Source: Hydrangea macrophylla
Taxonomy: Eukaryota; Streptophyta; Magnoliopsida; Cornales; Hydrangeaceae
Assembly: GCA_033977485.1 (NCBI GenBank)
Contig: CM066984.1
Span: 114,817,251 to 114,881,250 of the forward strand
Direction of reading: 5' to 3'
DNA: 64,000 bases
Positions 10,817 to 22,458 of this stretch are shown here, piece by piece. A program made the position numbers and the translations under genes. Each line of letters begins with the position of its first letter. Positions within the stretch are counted from its first letter, which is position 1. A model generated the notes under the pieces. That model did not search any database. It was not told the origin of the DNA and saw nothing but the letters and a program-made list of their open reading frames with translations.

Positions 10817-11260
10817 TCAGAATACTTCCTCGAATTCTTTAATCACCGGTATTGATGACACCGTCACTTTCGTATTGATAACTTCGATGTTTGCTACGCA
10901 TCTGGTGAGAAACATATCACCTAAAGGGTTACATTGGAAATCAAAGGGTTGCTTTCCATTGTCCGCAAATGTGATCCTCTTCCTTACATAATCTAACTTC
11001 GCATAATTCTTCTCGAGCCAATCCATTCCCAGGATTATATCGAACTCCTTCATCGGCAAAGCCACCAATCTCGCCAAACGTTCACGGTCTCCTAATCGTA
11101 GAGGGCAATCTTTACATACATTTGCTAACTAGACGGTGGTCCCTAGGGGTGAGACAACACTTAAAGCTTCATCTAAATGTTGCGGTACTAAACCCAATTT
11201 TCGAACAATCTTAATAGATATAAAGGAATGTGTAGCATCCGTGTCAAATAAAGTTTTAAC
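10817..11260 (-). pseudogene. Retropepsin-type protease, active site altered
   Basis: The active-site segment reads LFDTDATHSFIS near 11250-11220, where Ty3/gypsy proteases have D-T/S-G; the glycine codon has become GAT (11237-11239). Further on the flap and C-terminal signature EFDIILGMDWLEKNYAKLDY is intact, leading into PVIKEFEEVF, the usual junction to RT. Stops interrupt the sequence around 11080-11130. The family cleaves the Gag-Pol polyprotein; loss of the active-site glycine and the stops indicate an inactive copy. Confidence 0.78.
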
Positions 11261-11339
11261 ATGAGAGTTAAACAAGGTTAGAGTACCTTCAACTGCTCGT
11301 TGCTCAGGCGGTTCCTTCTCATAAGTACCTTCTTCATAC

Positions 11340-12427
11340 CCTGTTTCTTCATAACTAGCAGCCTCGGGGATAACAGCATTCAGGCGGGCCTATCCTTGCT
11401 GACCATGATTACCTCTTCTAGGAGCCTTGCAGTCCGGACATATATGACCTGGCATCCCATAATTATAGCACACAACTCCCAGACGATTAGCACGCCTAGT
11501 TACTCTGCAATCTTTAGCTCGGTGACCGGGAATACCACAATTAAAGTAGTTATTGTTGTTGTTCCCTGCTGTTGCTCGAGGCGGATACTACTGTACTGCT
11601 TGTGTCTGTTGAGGTTTCTTCCCTCCATCCCAGGTCCTTTTCTGTCCCTGAGGGTACCCAGGTTTCTGTCCGGGATAGCCTTTCTGCGGGAGTCGATTTC
11701 CAAATGGTTTCGAATTCTGAAAACCATCATTCTCCAACCCCGTAGCCAATCTCACCAGAGCTTCAAATGACTAGCCCAAATGTCCCATAGTCAAATGTCG
11801 AAGAGACAGGTTGAGACCTTGGTGATATTTCTTGATTTTCTTCTGGGGTGTGTCCACTATGTGTGGAGCAAAGCGGGACAACCATTCAAATCGAGTAGTA
11901 TACTCACGGACAGTCAGATTCCCTTGTGCTAATTCCATGAACTCTCTCTCTCTCTCTCTTGTCCTTCTCTTTTTCAAGGAAATACTTCTCGAAAAAAAAT
12001 TTCTTGAACACCACCCAGGGCATTCTCCTTGCGACTTCTTCCCTAATAGTTGCCTTTTAGGCATCCCATCAATCTGCCGCTACATATGACAACTAAAAGA
12101 TAGCCAGACGCTTATTTTCCAGATCAGTGCACTCTATGGTCTTAAAGATACGCTCCATCTAGCGTAGCCATTGTTCTGCTTACCATGGCTCATCAGTCCC
12201 AGCAAAATATTCAATCCGCAGAGCGCGAAATTCTTTGATAAGCTTGTCCCCAGTCTGGTGGGCTCACCTTTCATTCCCGTTATGATTCCCATTCTGATTA
12301 TTATTCCTTGTGTTTTGATCACTGACCCTTTCTAATGTCTTACAAAAGCCTCAAACATCTCGGTTGGATCTGCTACCGGGGGTGCAGCTTCAATCGCAGG
12401 ACGATTCCTGAGATTTCTACCAGCCAT
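11340..12427 (-). pseudogene. Gag of Ty3/gypsy chromovirus (broken)
   Basis: A likely start ATG at 12427 reads MAGRNLRNRPAIEAAPP and then PTEMFEAFVRH before a stop near 12334. The capsid-like Retrotrans_gag segment is seen at 11771-12064 (FMELAQGNLTVREYTTRFEWLSRF and KKYHQGLNLSLR), with a TC-rich expansion near 11942-11960 inside it. Two zinc knuckles lie near 11400-11550: YFNCGIPGHRAKDC and CYNYGMPGHICPDC. Each has lost one zinc ligand (first Cys to Tyr in one, second Cys to Tyr in the other). Gag would package the element RNA; this copy cannot. Confidence 0.8.
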
Positions 12428-12608
12428 ATGATCGAGAGAAAAAGGTACCTATTCATCAAATAACAGAATTCGGTCAAACTCCAGATAAGGAAGAAAGTCT
12501 TCAACAATCGAAAATGCCTAAATGCAGAACAAAGTCGAACTATCTTATCTTAATTCTATCTTAAGGGGAGGTCCTATGTATTCTAGACAATTGGTCGAGC
12601 CATAACCT

Positions 12609-12621
12609 GGCTCTGATACCA
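12609..12621 (-). other. Primer binding site, initiator tRNA-Met type (gypsy)
   Basis: On the minus strand, seven bases after the end of LTR B (...GTGACA ggctttt), the sequence is TGGTATCAGAGCC. This matches the 3' end complement of plant initiator tRNA-Met, the usual primer for plant LTR retrotransposons. It fixes the element's orientation as minus. Confidence 0.85.
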
Positions 12622-12837
12622 AAAAGCCTGTCACGTCCCGCCGTAGCATAAATCAGGAAAGCATTTAATTTTCTTTACGGACTCGTAGATCGTGACAAGT
12701 GTGTATGACCAATTGTCCCTGCAACAAATAACTTAAACAGCATTTCTAAAGAAAATGTTACTAATAAACATAAGCCCCAACATTAAAACATACTAAACTA
12801 TTACAGCAGTCATAAACTTAGGCACAAACCGCCTTAT

Positions 12838-13399
12838 TAGGGGTGGGCAATCGGACAGTTCGGGTTCGAACCGATAAGTTCGGGTCGGGTTACTCGGGTT
12901 TGGATTGGGTTTTTTGGTACCGAAATTCGAACTGAAGTAAAGTTCGAAACTATAGTTCGGGTTCCGAAATATAAGTTCGGTTTCGGGTTGGAAGTTCGGG
13001 TTAGAAATACAATAGATTTGGTCACATTCAAAATCAAGATTTTTAAAATTAGAAGAAAAAATCAACACCCACTGAAATTAAAAAGAGACCCAAATGGACA
13101 CAAGTAAAGAGAACCTAGAACTTAGAAAATATACATATATATATATATGTGTATATGTGTGTATACGTGTATATAAGGAAACAGAGGATTTGTACGAGTT
13201 GCGATTGTGTGTGGATTTTGTGGAAAATGAAGATCTGGGAAGATCAAGTAATAGAAAGAAAAAAAAAATACAAACCCCATGAGATTGACTCTGAGAGTAG
13301 CTTTGAGAGAAAGAACTATAACTATATGTATATATACATATAGAGAGAGAGATAGAGAGATACCTCATGGTCCTCGTGGACCCGTCGCCGTTGTGACTC

Positions 13400-13437
<38 letters not shown>

Positions 13438-13819
13438 ACGCCGCCGAAATGAGACACGCCATTGACCGTCGTCGTCGCCGAGAGGAGTCGGGAGTGTGAG
13501 CCGTGAGGTACTGAGGTCGCTGTCTCCGCCTCTGTGTCGTGACTTCCTAAGTGTGGCTGCGTGAGTTGAGGAGTTTGGGGTAACTGAGATATTTTGTTTT
13601 AGCCCTTATACCTAATATATGTATTTATTTATTCAATGAAATTCGGATATTCGGTTTCGAACCGAACTTATTTCACATACCGAAAACCGAACCAAAGTTA
13701 TTAATCAGTTCGATTTCGAACTGGACTAATTTCAGTTCGATTTTTATCCAAACCGAATTGTGCAAAAATTTCGGGTTCAGGTCGAAACTTCGGGTCGACC
13801 CAAAGTGTACCCACCCCTA
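12838..13819. mobile_element. Non-autonomous hAT-type element in LTR B, 8-bp TSD
   Basis: Ends are taggggtgggcaa at the left and tacccacccct(a) at the right, an inverted pair. The 8-bp repeat cgccttat flanks it exactly (12830-12837 and 13820-13827). This is the length expected of hAT insertions. It is 982 bp with no transposase. Subterminal regions are rich in ttcgggtt/aaccgaa motifs on both sides (12860-13010 and 13640-13800). A (GA)n tract and GC-rich sequence (13370-13520) fill the middle. It is absent from LTR A, so it arrived after the chromovirus. Confidence 0.85.
13402..13435. repeat. (GA)n microsatellite
   Basis: About 17 GA dinucleotides inside the hAT-type element. Confidence 0.85.
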
Positions 13820-14220
13820 CGCCTTATGCAAATCTATCATAAAGTCTACTACAACTCCAAAATAAAAGACATCAGAAACATAAAGCAGCCTCCTGGAAAG
13901 TCCCCTGCCTCTAACTAGCATAGCCGAAATACCCTGGCTGCTCCTGACTTGGAAAATCTGGACATAGAGTCCAGGACGCATCAACGACATCAGCTTATGA
14001 AAGCTGGTGAGCAAAATAAACATGTGCTCACAAAGCATAAATAAGCATATCTAACAACAGTGCAATATAAACATTTAAACGATAAATTCAAGGTCTCAAC
14101 TTCAACATAAATCATGAGAGATAAAAATAAGCAAATAAACATGCGACCGTGCATGAACAATGTATCATCTCATCTTTCTGACTCTTTTCTCTCGACAAAC
14201 TCAATTCAAACATACCATTA

Positions 14221-14750
14221 CCTCAGATACCAGGAATAATATCCGATCAGCATCCGGGTTGCACACTACACAGTCGCCTCAGATACCAGGAATAATATCC
14301 GATCGATATCTGGGTCGCATAAAACATTATCGCTTTAGATACCAGGAATAATATCCGATCAGTATCCAAGTTGCATACCATACCATCGCTTCGGATATCA
14401 GGAATAATATCCGATCGATATCCGAAAAGCGCGCCTTAGATACCAGGAATAATATTCGATCGATACTAAGTCATACACAACACTGTCGCCTCCAATACCA
14501 GGAATAATATCCGATCGATATTGAGGTCGCACACCACGCTATCGCCTTAGATACCAGGAATAATATCCGATCGATATCTAGGTCGATTATGACCAACCAA
14601 CGCTTCGGATACCAGGAAGAATATCCGATCGATATCCGAAATGTGCCCCTTAGATACCAGGAATAATATCTGATCGATATCTAAGTCGTACACAACACTG
14701 TTGCCTCCAATACCAGGAATAATATCCGATTGATATTGAGATTGCACACC
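14221..14750. repeat. Hairpin minisatellite inside LTR B
   Basis: Counterpart of 3855-4385 with the same ten units in the same order and the same three stem classes. For example ttcggata/tatccgaa surrounds the unit near 14390 and ttagata/tatctaa the unit near 14655. Some cores differ by single substitutions from LTR A, while the complementary flanks are mostly kept. Confidence 0.85.
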
Positions 14751-16179
14751 AGACCGCCACTCTTTACCCTTTTCACGCTTTCTCACACACATGCATGTCG
14801 ACACAACCTCGACCCTAATATGTATGTCAATGTTCATAAATTGTAGCAACAGTTATTAATCTCAAAGCTAGATATTCGTTTAACATAAATCTCAGTCTTA
14901 ATCGTTCTTATAAATCCAATTCCTACGCAATGGCCTTTAAAGCAGTATATCCGTCAAACAGTTCTTTAAAAACTTTCAAAACTTTTTCCAAATAGTCCCT
15001 TATACAAACGTATACCAAACTGCATAAAATGCCCAGGTCGTGCGAGCGGGTCGCACGCGCGATTAAGCCTTTTTTTTTTGTAAAATCTGTTAAAAATTCA
15101 ATTCTGCCAAAATCTGTACAGGTCGCGCGAGCGAGTTGTCACAGAATGTCATCTTCTTCGTTTTTCTCCCCTGTTTCGATTTTAAAACTGAAAGTATACC
15201 CATTTCTGTTTTCTGTTTCAAACATGTCATGTAATATTTGGTTTTCTTTGGTTTTCTGCGTAGATTAAGAATACGCGATCAATTTAAACCAATACGAATT
15301 GTATCTCTCTAAATTCGCGATTAAAGTAAGGATGACAAAACTTTAAATCGACAATACGTCGCGATACGGATGATTTACTCCGTAGGATTCGAACCGTAGC
15401 TTATTGGGACTAAAACCTTTCATTCCCAATTTACAGAATTGATTTTGATTAAGTTTTGTAAAACTCCAATTTCAAGCTTTAATGGTGTATCTATATATAC
15501 ACATATATACACAGCTATATATACTGAATTATACATATATAGACATGGGGAGTGAGTTTATAATACTCACAGAGAGCAATTATACCGAGAATTTGAGACA
15601 GAGAATTCCGTCGAATAATCCGTCATTAGAGTTTTCTCCGTTCTTGATTTTGAGATATATCAATATATAACTATGTATATGTGTATGTGTATATCATATG
15701 TATAATCTCTATATGTGTGTATATTGGTGTCTTGAGAGAGCAAGAGAGTGTTGAGAGAATTTGAGAGAGACAGTGAGTGAATGAGAGAATTGAGAGACTG
15801 ATACATATAAATATAAATCATTGTTGTGGCCTCCAAGCAAGCCACGGAAAACCCACGGTGTGGTTGAGCTCACGGGCTCCCACACCAAAAAAACGCGGTA
15901 TAGTCATAGTATTAAAACAAAACTGGTATTTTACGATTGATATAAAAATACAGAAAATTACATTAGTTTAGGAAATAAATTCCTAGTTTATACAAAAATA
16001 TAGATATTATTTTTAAAACCATAGAATGCATTTCTATATTTATGGAAATTACAGTTTGACCCCAAATGAATAATATAAAAGGAAATAAAATGATATACTC
16101 ATTTATAAATGAAAAAGGAATTACAGGGTGTTACACTCTACCCACCTTAATAGAGATTTCGCTCCGAAATATGAGATAA

Positions 16180-16956
16180 CTAATCCTGAAACAACTCGGG
16201 GTATCTAGTCCTCATGTCTAACTCTAACTCCCATGACGCTTCTCCCTCGTCATGGTGCTTCCACTGAACCTTAACCAAAGGATTATCCCTCCTCCTCAAC
16301 CTCTTGATACTCTGGTCAAGAATCCTTACGGGTCTATCCTTGTAGACAACATTCTGACTCGTCTCAATATCATCAAAATTTACTACGTGTGAAGGATCTC
16401 GTATGTATTTCCTTAACATACTGACATGGAATACATTATGAACACCAAACATCTTTGGTGGCAACGCGAGTCGATAAGCCACTTTCCCAACACGCTCCAG
16501 TATCTCAAACGGTTCGATGAAACGAGGTGCCAACTTTCCTCTTTTATGACCGAAACGTACGACTCTCCGAACGGGTGAAACTTTAAGGAGTACGTGATCT
16601 CCGATACTGAACCAAATCCTTTCGACGCCGATCCGCATAACTTTTGTGTCTACTCTGTGCAGTTTTCATTCTTTCCTTGACCAGTGGAATCTTTTCATTA
16701 GTTTCTCTCACTAAATCTGGTCCCAATAGTATTGTGTCTCCCACTTCAGTCCAACACAACGGAGAGCGACATGGCCGTCCGTACAAGGCTTCAAACGGTG
16801 CCATCCCAATACTCGAGTGATAGCTGTTGTTATACGCAAATTCAACCAATGGCAAATGCGTCTCCCAAGACTCTTCAACGTCTACTGCACAAGCTCTGAG
16901 CATATCTTCCATAATCTGATTTCGCTCGGTCTATCTATCGGTTTGAGGGTGAAAAG
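16180..16956 (-). pseudogene. Integrase C-terminal half with chromodomain (gypsy copy 2)
   Basis: 16583-16912 reads MEDMLRACAVDVEESWETH, NNSYHSSIGMAPFEALYGRP and VGDTILLGPDLVRETNEK. 16180-16638 continues, in another frame, with FSIGDHVLLKVSPVRRVVRF, KLAPRFIEPFEILERVGKVAYRL, the NVFHVSMLRKY linker and a complete chromodomain (PVRILDQSIKRLRRRDNPLVKVQW and onward, EASWE). This C-terminus is better preserved than copy 1, where the stretch before the linker is frame-broken. One frameshift near 16600 separates the two parts. Confidence 0.85.
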
Positions 16957-18456
16957 TGTTGGAAAAACCGGTTTAAGTTCTAAGTTTAAACGCGCAGCGG
17001 AAAAATCAAGTTATAAAACTTAATTGGCATGCCCGGATCTACTACCCATCAACTCTATAGATGCGCACAAGAGGGGACAAGAGTTTATACCTTAGTGTCT
17101 TGAACCCAATTCTGAAATCTTTAACTTCCAGCAGCCTCCACTAGATGGCCTTCACACTTATGACTCCTATGGATGCTCGCAGGAAGGACTAGGGTTGGTG
17201 GGAACCCTAATGGAGAGGATTGGAAGGTTTTGGGAAACCTAAACAGTTTCTGCAGCTTTTACGTATAAAAAACGACGAACCTCTTTTCCAGAACGCAGCT
17301 GCCCTATTTATAGATTCCCAGAACCGACCTAGACTTCGACCGATCAAAGTGACTTCGATCGATCGACACTTCGATCGATCGAACCATTCTCGATCGATCG
17401 AACCTGCCATGACTTCAATCGATCGAACATACTTCAATCGATCGAACTTGTCTTGACAGCTTCCTCATTTGCCTTCCCAAGCATCCTAGCGGAGCTAAGA
17501 GTGGGACCTCCTAGGCTCTTTATTGTTGGCTCAGATCAGTTGATTAACTCCCATGACCAAACTCTTTGATCAGCAAATTAATCGACTGATCAGTTAACGT
17601 TTACTCCACTATAAAACGATAACTGAACTCCAACGCAAAAGAACATATCCGAAGCGATAACTAGACTTGTATGTTGTACTAATGTCCCTCTACCATCAGC
17701 ATTCGCAATCATATTCAGGTAGTCGGATAAACAGTTACTGTCAACCTGAATCATGATTACTTCTTATAATCCTTGAGTCCCATTCACCTCTCGTGATTAC
17801 CAAACATGTTGATAACTCTTATCAACAAGACTGCAGTACTCAGTAATCGACTTGGTGACATTCTCAAGGGAATGCTTACTCTGAAACAGAGGGTAGATTC
17901 TGTCTTGACAATATATGTTCACAACCCTATGAATATGACATACCCAAGATACCCAGGTGTTGATCTTCTATAGACCTCACTGATTGGTAAGTCAAAGCAG
18001 TCATATCCACAGTCTGTGTTCATAATCGTCTCAAGATTGAGAACACGTACCTTACACAAGTTATGAGTTCCTATCGACTGATTGACAGCCTTGAGCGTCA
18101 ATAGGAAACTCAGGTCCGTCAATGCACTATAAGCACTAGCATATTAACTAAGAGTTACACACTAGTGATCTGAGATTAATCACTCCATCCAATGGTAGTT
18201 AATCATGATACAGTGTAAACCTGATGAGATATCCTAGTCCCAACATCCACTGTGACATGTTCTAAGTAACAAAGAATAGCAATTCGTATCTCACTTGTAT
18301 GTATCTCATACATACACGAATTACTTACTATGATACTTAAGGATAACAATCATCTCATGAAAGAAACATACATAACAAAATGTAAAGCTGATATCCATAT
18401 ATTAAAATGTCAATGTCTCCTATATAAAGTAATGGTTTGAGGGCACAAACCCAACA
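16957..18456 (-). repeat. Copia 3' LTR (left copy)
   Basis: Exactly 1500 bp, tgttggaaaaacc to aaacccaaca. The minus-strand promoter has a TATA box at plus 17305-17312 (tatttata). A cluster of TCGATCGATCGA palindromes starts about 24 bp upstream of it (17336-17445). It differs from the right LTR (24164-25663) by six substitutions that I can count, all transitions. The 5-bp TSD aaaag lies at 16952-16956 and again at 25664-25668. Confidence 0.93.
17336..17445 (-). repeat. TCGATCGATCGA palindrome cluster upstream of Copia TATA box
   Basis: Six copies of a tcgatcgatcga-like motif: three exact (17355, 17371, 17390), two tcaatcgatcga (17416, 17434) and one degenerate (17336). The same block occurs in the right LTR at about 24543-24652. 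On the transcribed strand it is immediately upstream of the TATA box, the position of a proximal promoter element. Confidence 0.88.
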
Positions 18457-18471
18457 AACTCCCACTTGCAC

Positions 18472-21400
18472 TCACAACCATACAGGATTACATCTGAGAC
18501 CTAGACTATCTAGATGACGATCAAAGACCTTCTGTGGCAAGGCCTTTGTAAACGGATCAGCAAGATTGTCAGCGGTGGCAATCTTGGTGACAGTCACATC
18601 TCCACGTTGAACAATATCTCGGATAAGATGATATTTCCGCTCTACGTGCTTTCCCTTTCCGTGGTTTCTTGGGTCCTTGGACTGAGCCACTGCCCCACTA
18701 TTATCATAATAAAGCGTAATAGGTGACAGCGACGCTGGTACCACCTCGAGCTCCATAAGGAACTTCTTGAGCCAAACTTCCTTTGCGGCTTCACAAGCAG
18801 CCACATACTCAGCTTCTGTAGTTGAGTCTGCAATGCATTTCTGCTTAATGCTCCTCCAACTGACAGCACCACCTCCCAAGGTAAAGAGATGACCGGACGT
18901 CGACTTCCTCGAATCTTTATCTGACATAAAGTCCGAGTCAGTGTATCCTACTGGAATTAACTCACTACCACCGTACATAAGCATGTAATCTTTAGTCCTT
19001 CTCAAGTACTTAAGAATGTGCTTGACGGCTGTCCAGTGCTCTGGACCTAGATTCGACTGATATCTGCTAACCATGCCAACGGCAAAACAAGTATCTGGTC
19101 TAGTGCATAACATCGCATACATAAGACTTCCCACTGCTGAAGCATAGGGAACTCCTATCATGCGATTCCTCTCCTCCTATGTCTTTGGACACTGGTCCTT
19201 GGAGAACGCTAAACCATGCCTGAAAGGTAACAAACCTTTCTTCGAATTATCCATTGAAAACTTAGTTAGCACCTTATCGATATAACCAGCTTGAGACAAT
19301 CCCATTATCTTTCGCTTGCGATCCCGAAAGAGCTTTATCCCAAGAATATAGCTCACCTCTCCTAGATCCTTCATATCGAAAGTACTAGCTAGCCAAACCT
19401 TGACCGTTGACAATGCCGCTACATCATTCCCAATGAGTAGAATATCGTCAACGTAAAGCACAAGAAAGGCCATCACTTTCCCTTCACACTTCTTGTATAC
19501 ACAAGGTTCATCCAGATTCTGTATGAAACCAAACGACTTGACCACTTGGTCGAATCGGATGTTCCAACTCCTGGATGCCTGCTTAAGCCCATAAATGGAC
19601 TTTTACAGCTTGCATACCAAGTTACCTTTCCGACCAGCTATGAACCCTTTTGGTTGTTGCATATAGATGTCCTCCTCAAGATTGCCATTCAAGAATGCAG
19701 TCTTGACGTCCATCTGCCAGATTTCATAATCTAGACATGCAACAATGGATAAGAGTATTCTGATGGACTTGAGCATGGCTACCGGTGAGAAGGTTTCCTC
19801 ATAGTCAATGCCCTCCCTCTGAGTATAACCTTTCGCTACAAGCCTAGCCTTAAAGGTCTCAACCTTTCCATCAGATGCTCTTTTCCTCTTGTAGACCCAC
19901 TTACAACCAATGGGTTTAATATTGGTTGGAAGTTCTACAAGATCCCAGACCTGATTAGAATCCATAGATTCTAATTCAGCCTTCATAGCTTTAGCCCAAT
20001 GTTCTGAATCAACATCAGTCATTGCCTCTTCGTATGTGGCAGGATCAGATTCAGATTCTATGGAGACGGCTTCAAAAACTTCTCCTAAGAACATGTATCT
20101 ATCAGGCTGGCTGATAATCCTCCCACTACGACGAGGTACCGGTGCGGAAATGGGTGAAGAAGTGGTATTTTCTTGATTTATATCGTTATCAACTACGGGT
20201 TGGACTGAGGGCTCTCCTTCTATCTCTCTAAGATCTATCCTTCCCTTAGGTTTATGGTTCATGATATAGTCATCCTCCAAGAAAACAGCATTCGTACTAA
20301 CAAACACTTTCTGCTCTCTTGGATCATAAAAATACCATCCATAAGTACCCTTTGGATACCCTACGAAGTAACATACTTCCGATCTAGAATCCAACTTGCT
20401 TATCTTTCCTTTCAGCACATGTGCCGGACACCCCCATATCCGGAGATGTTACAAAGAAGGCTTGCGCCCAATCCACATCTCTCGTGGTGTCCTGGGAACA
20501 GATTTGATTGGTACTAGATTTAGTATGTACGTAGCGGTTTCCAAAGCATAACCCCAAAGGAATAATGGCAACTCCGAGTAACTCATCATCGACCTAGTCA
20601 TGTCTAAAAGAGTCCGATTCCTTCTCTCTGCTACACCGTTCTGCTGAGGCGTACCAGGTGCAGTCAACTGTGACAGAATCCCATTCTGTACGAGGTGATC
20701 AATAAACTCATTAGAGAGGTACTCGCCACCTCGATCAGATCGAATGGCCTTGATATGTGTGCCTAATTGCTTCTCCACTTCAGCCCTAAACTCTTTGAAC
20801 TTTTCAAAGGCTTCAGACTTGTGCTGCATTAGGTACACATATCCATACCTGGAGTGGTCATCGGTAAATGTTATGAAATACTCATAACCACCCCTTGCTC
20901 TAATATTTATTGGTCCACACACATCAGTATGAACTAATTCCAATAATGCATTGGTCCTATTGCCCTTTGCGGGAAAGGGCCTTTTGGTCATCTTACCCTC
21001 TAAACAAGACTCACAGACTTCCATTGGTTCGAGAACCAAATCGCCTAAGATCCTTTCTTTGACTAGTCTGCCAATCCTATTTAGATTGATATGGCCAAGC
21101 CTCATGTGCCAAAGCCTTGTTGGGTTAGTGGAAGGTTCTTTTCTTTTAGATGGTATAGTTACCATTGAGTTATTAAGTTCCAAGCAAGAATCTTTAGAAA
21201 TATTGGGAGTAATCACATACAAACCATTTGATTTAACACCAGAACATATAAAAGAACTATTTCTTTTAATCACAACTTCAGTTCCAAAATGAAAAGAATA
21301 ACCATTATTCGATAAATTAGAAACTGAAATTAAATTACGTCTCATTAAAGGGACGTAAAGTACATCTGATAAAATCAAAACTTTATTGTCTAGAAATTCT

Positions 21401-22458
21401 AAAACTACGACTCCTATAGCAACCGCAGAAACGGTTGCGCTAGAACCTAGAGTAAGTACGATTTCCCCATCACTGCACCTCCTGGTTGATCTGAACCCCT
21501 GCAATGAATTACAGATATGGTTAGTCGCACCAGAATCAATGCACCAAGTGTTTGAAGTATCCGTTATAAAACTTACTTCAATCACATGTGATTCAATCAT
21601 ACCTTGAACTCTTGTAGCTAAGAATTCTGGACAGTTCCTCTTCCAGTGGCCCTTCTCACCGCATTGGAAACATTTTCCTTTTCCTTGGCCACCCACCTTC
21701 CCTTTGCCCTTACCTTTTCCCTTAGATTTTGCAATCTTAGGGACTGGTCCAACACTTGAACCACCAGTGCTAGCTTTCTTCTTCCCTTTCTTTCCTTTTG
21801 GCACAGATCGGGAGGAGAAAGCGCTTTTCTCAACGTTCAAAACGTTGACCCCAGGTTTGATCACCCCTTCCGCTGCCAAAAGAGAACTCATCAATTCGCT
21901 CATTGAAAAATTCATTTGATTCATATTATAGTTAAGTTTAAATTGAGCGAATGAAGGCGACAGCGAATTGAGGATCATATCAACTTGGGTTTGTGCATCG
22001 ATGTTGGCACCTAGGGTCTCCAGCTCGTTTAAATAACCAATCATTTTTAAAACATGTTCCTTGACTGGAGTCCCTTCCGACATCTTTGCACTCATTATCT
22101 TTTGCATGGCTACCTGCCTGGCAGGCCTGCCATGCTCCCCAAACATCTTTTTCAGGGATGTGATAATGTCACTGGCAGAATCATTCGATTGGAATTGGTG
22201 TTGCAACACACCAGCCATTGAGGCCAGAATATAGCAACGAGCCATTCCATTCGACTTCTTCCATTTGTCGAACTCGCGTCTGGCAGCTGCCGAAGCATTT
22301 GCCGCGGGTTCTTCGGGGCATAGGGTGGTGAGGACATATATGTGATCCTCCGCAGTTAACACGATGTCAAGGTTACGTTTCCATTCAGTGTAGTTGTTTC
22401 CAGTTAACTTGTTTTGAGTGAGTATGGTGGCAAGTGGACTAAATGCAGATCCAGACAT
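18472..22458 (-). pseudogene. Copia gag-pol polyprotein, one frame, three premature stops
   Basis: From ATG at 22458 a single 1329-codon frame encodes all domains. These are Gag (residues 1-260), a CCHC knuckle [14 protein letters not shown] (263-276) and protease with DSGA (308-311). Integrase has H451, H456, C482, C485 for zinc and D512, D575, E611 as catalytic residues. RT follows (WVYKRKRASDGKVETFKARLVAKG, then YVDD near 1002-1005), then Copia-type RNase H (YADSDF-like TDSDF, STTEAEYVA, ending in ADNLADPFTKALP). Gag, PR, IN, RT, RH order is diagnostic of Ty1/copia. There are no frameshifts. Stops occur only at codons 670 (TAA, 20449-20451), 952 (TAA, 19603-19605) and 1094 (TAG, 19177-19179). 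The element is therefore recently inactivated; copies elsewhere may be active. Confidence 0.93.

Larger units (their letters stand above)
5778..12628 (-). mobile_element. Internal region 1 of Ty3/gypsy chromovirus (gag-pol, decayed)
   Basis: On the minus strand the order is PBS (12609-12621), gag, protease, RT, RNase H, integrase, chromodomain, polypurine tract. This is the canonical Ty3/gypsy order, and the C-terminal chromodomain makes it a chromovirus. Long LTRs suggest the Tekay/Del clade (inference). The coding region is broken by several stops and frameshifts and by a 2.1-kb solo LTR (8119-10244). The element is bounded by LTR A (3') and LTR B (5'). Confidence 0.9.
12629..16135 (-). repeat. 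LTR B of the chromovirus, shared by two internal regions
   Basis: It starts tgtcacgtccc at 12629 and ends ggtgttaca at 16135, matching LTR A end to end once the hAT-type insertion at 12838-13819 is removed. It is the 5' LTR of internal region 1 (the PBS lies directly below 12629). It also directly abuts the 3' end of a second internal copy (16136 onward: ctctacccacctta, as after LTR A). So it is a middle LTR of an LTR-internal-LTR-internal array. LTR A and LTR B differ by many substitutions and some indels, so this is an old insertion compared with the Copia element. Confidence 0.86.

Noticed and set aside
18472..22458. Possibility that the Copia stops are recoded (readthrough)
   Set aside because: Three stops at unrelated positions inside integrase/RT/RNase H are not at the gag-pol junction where recoding occurs; degradation is simpler.
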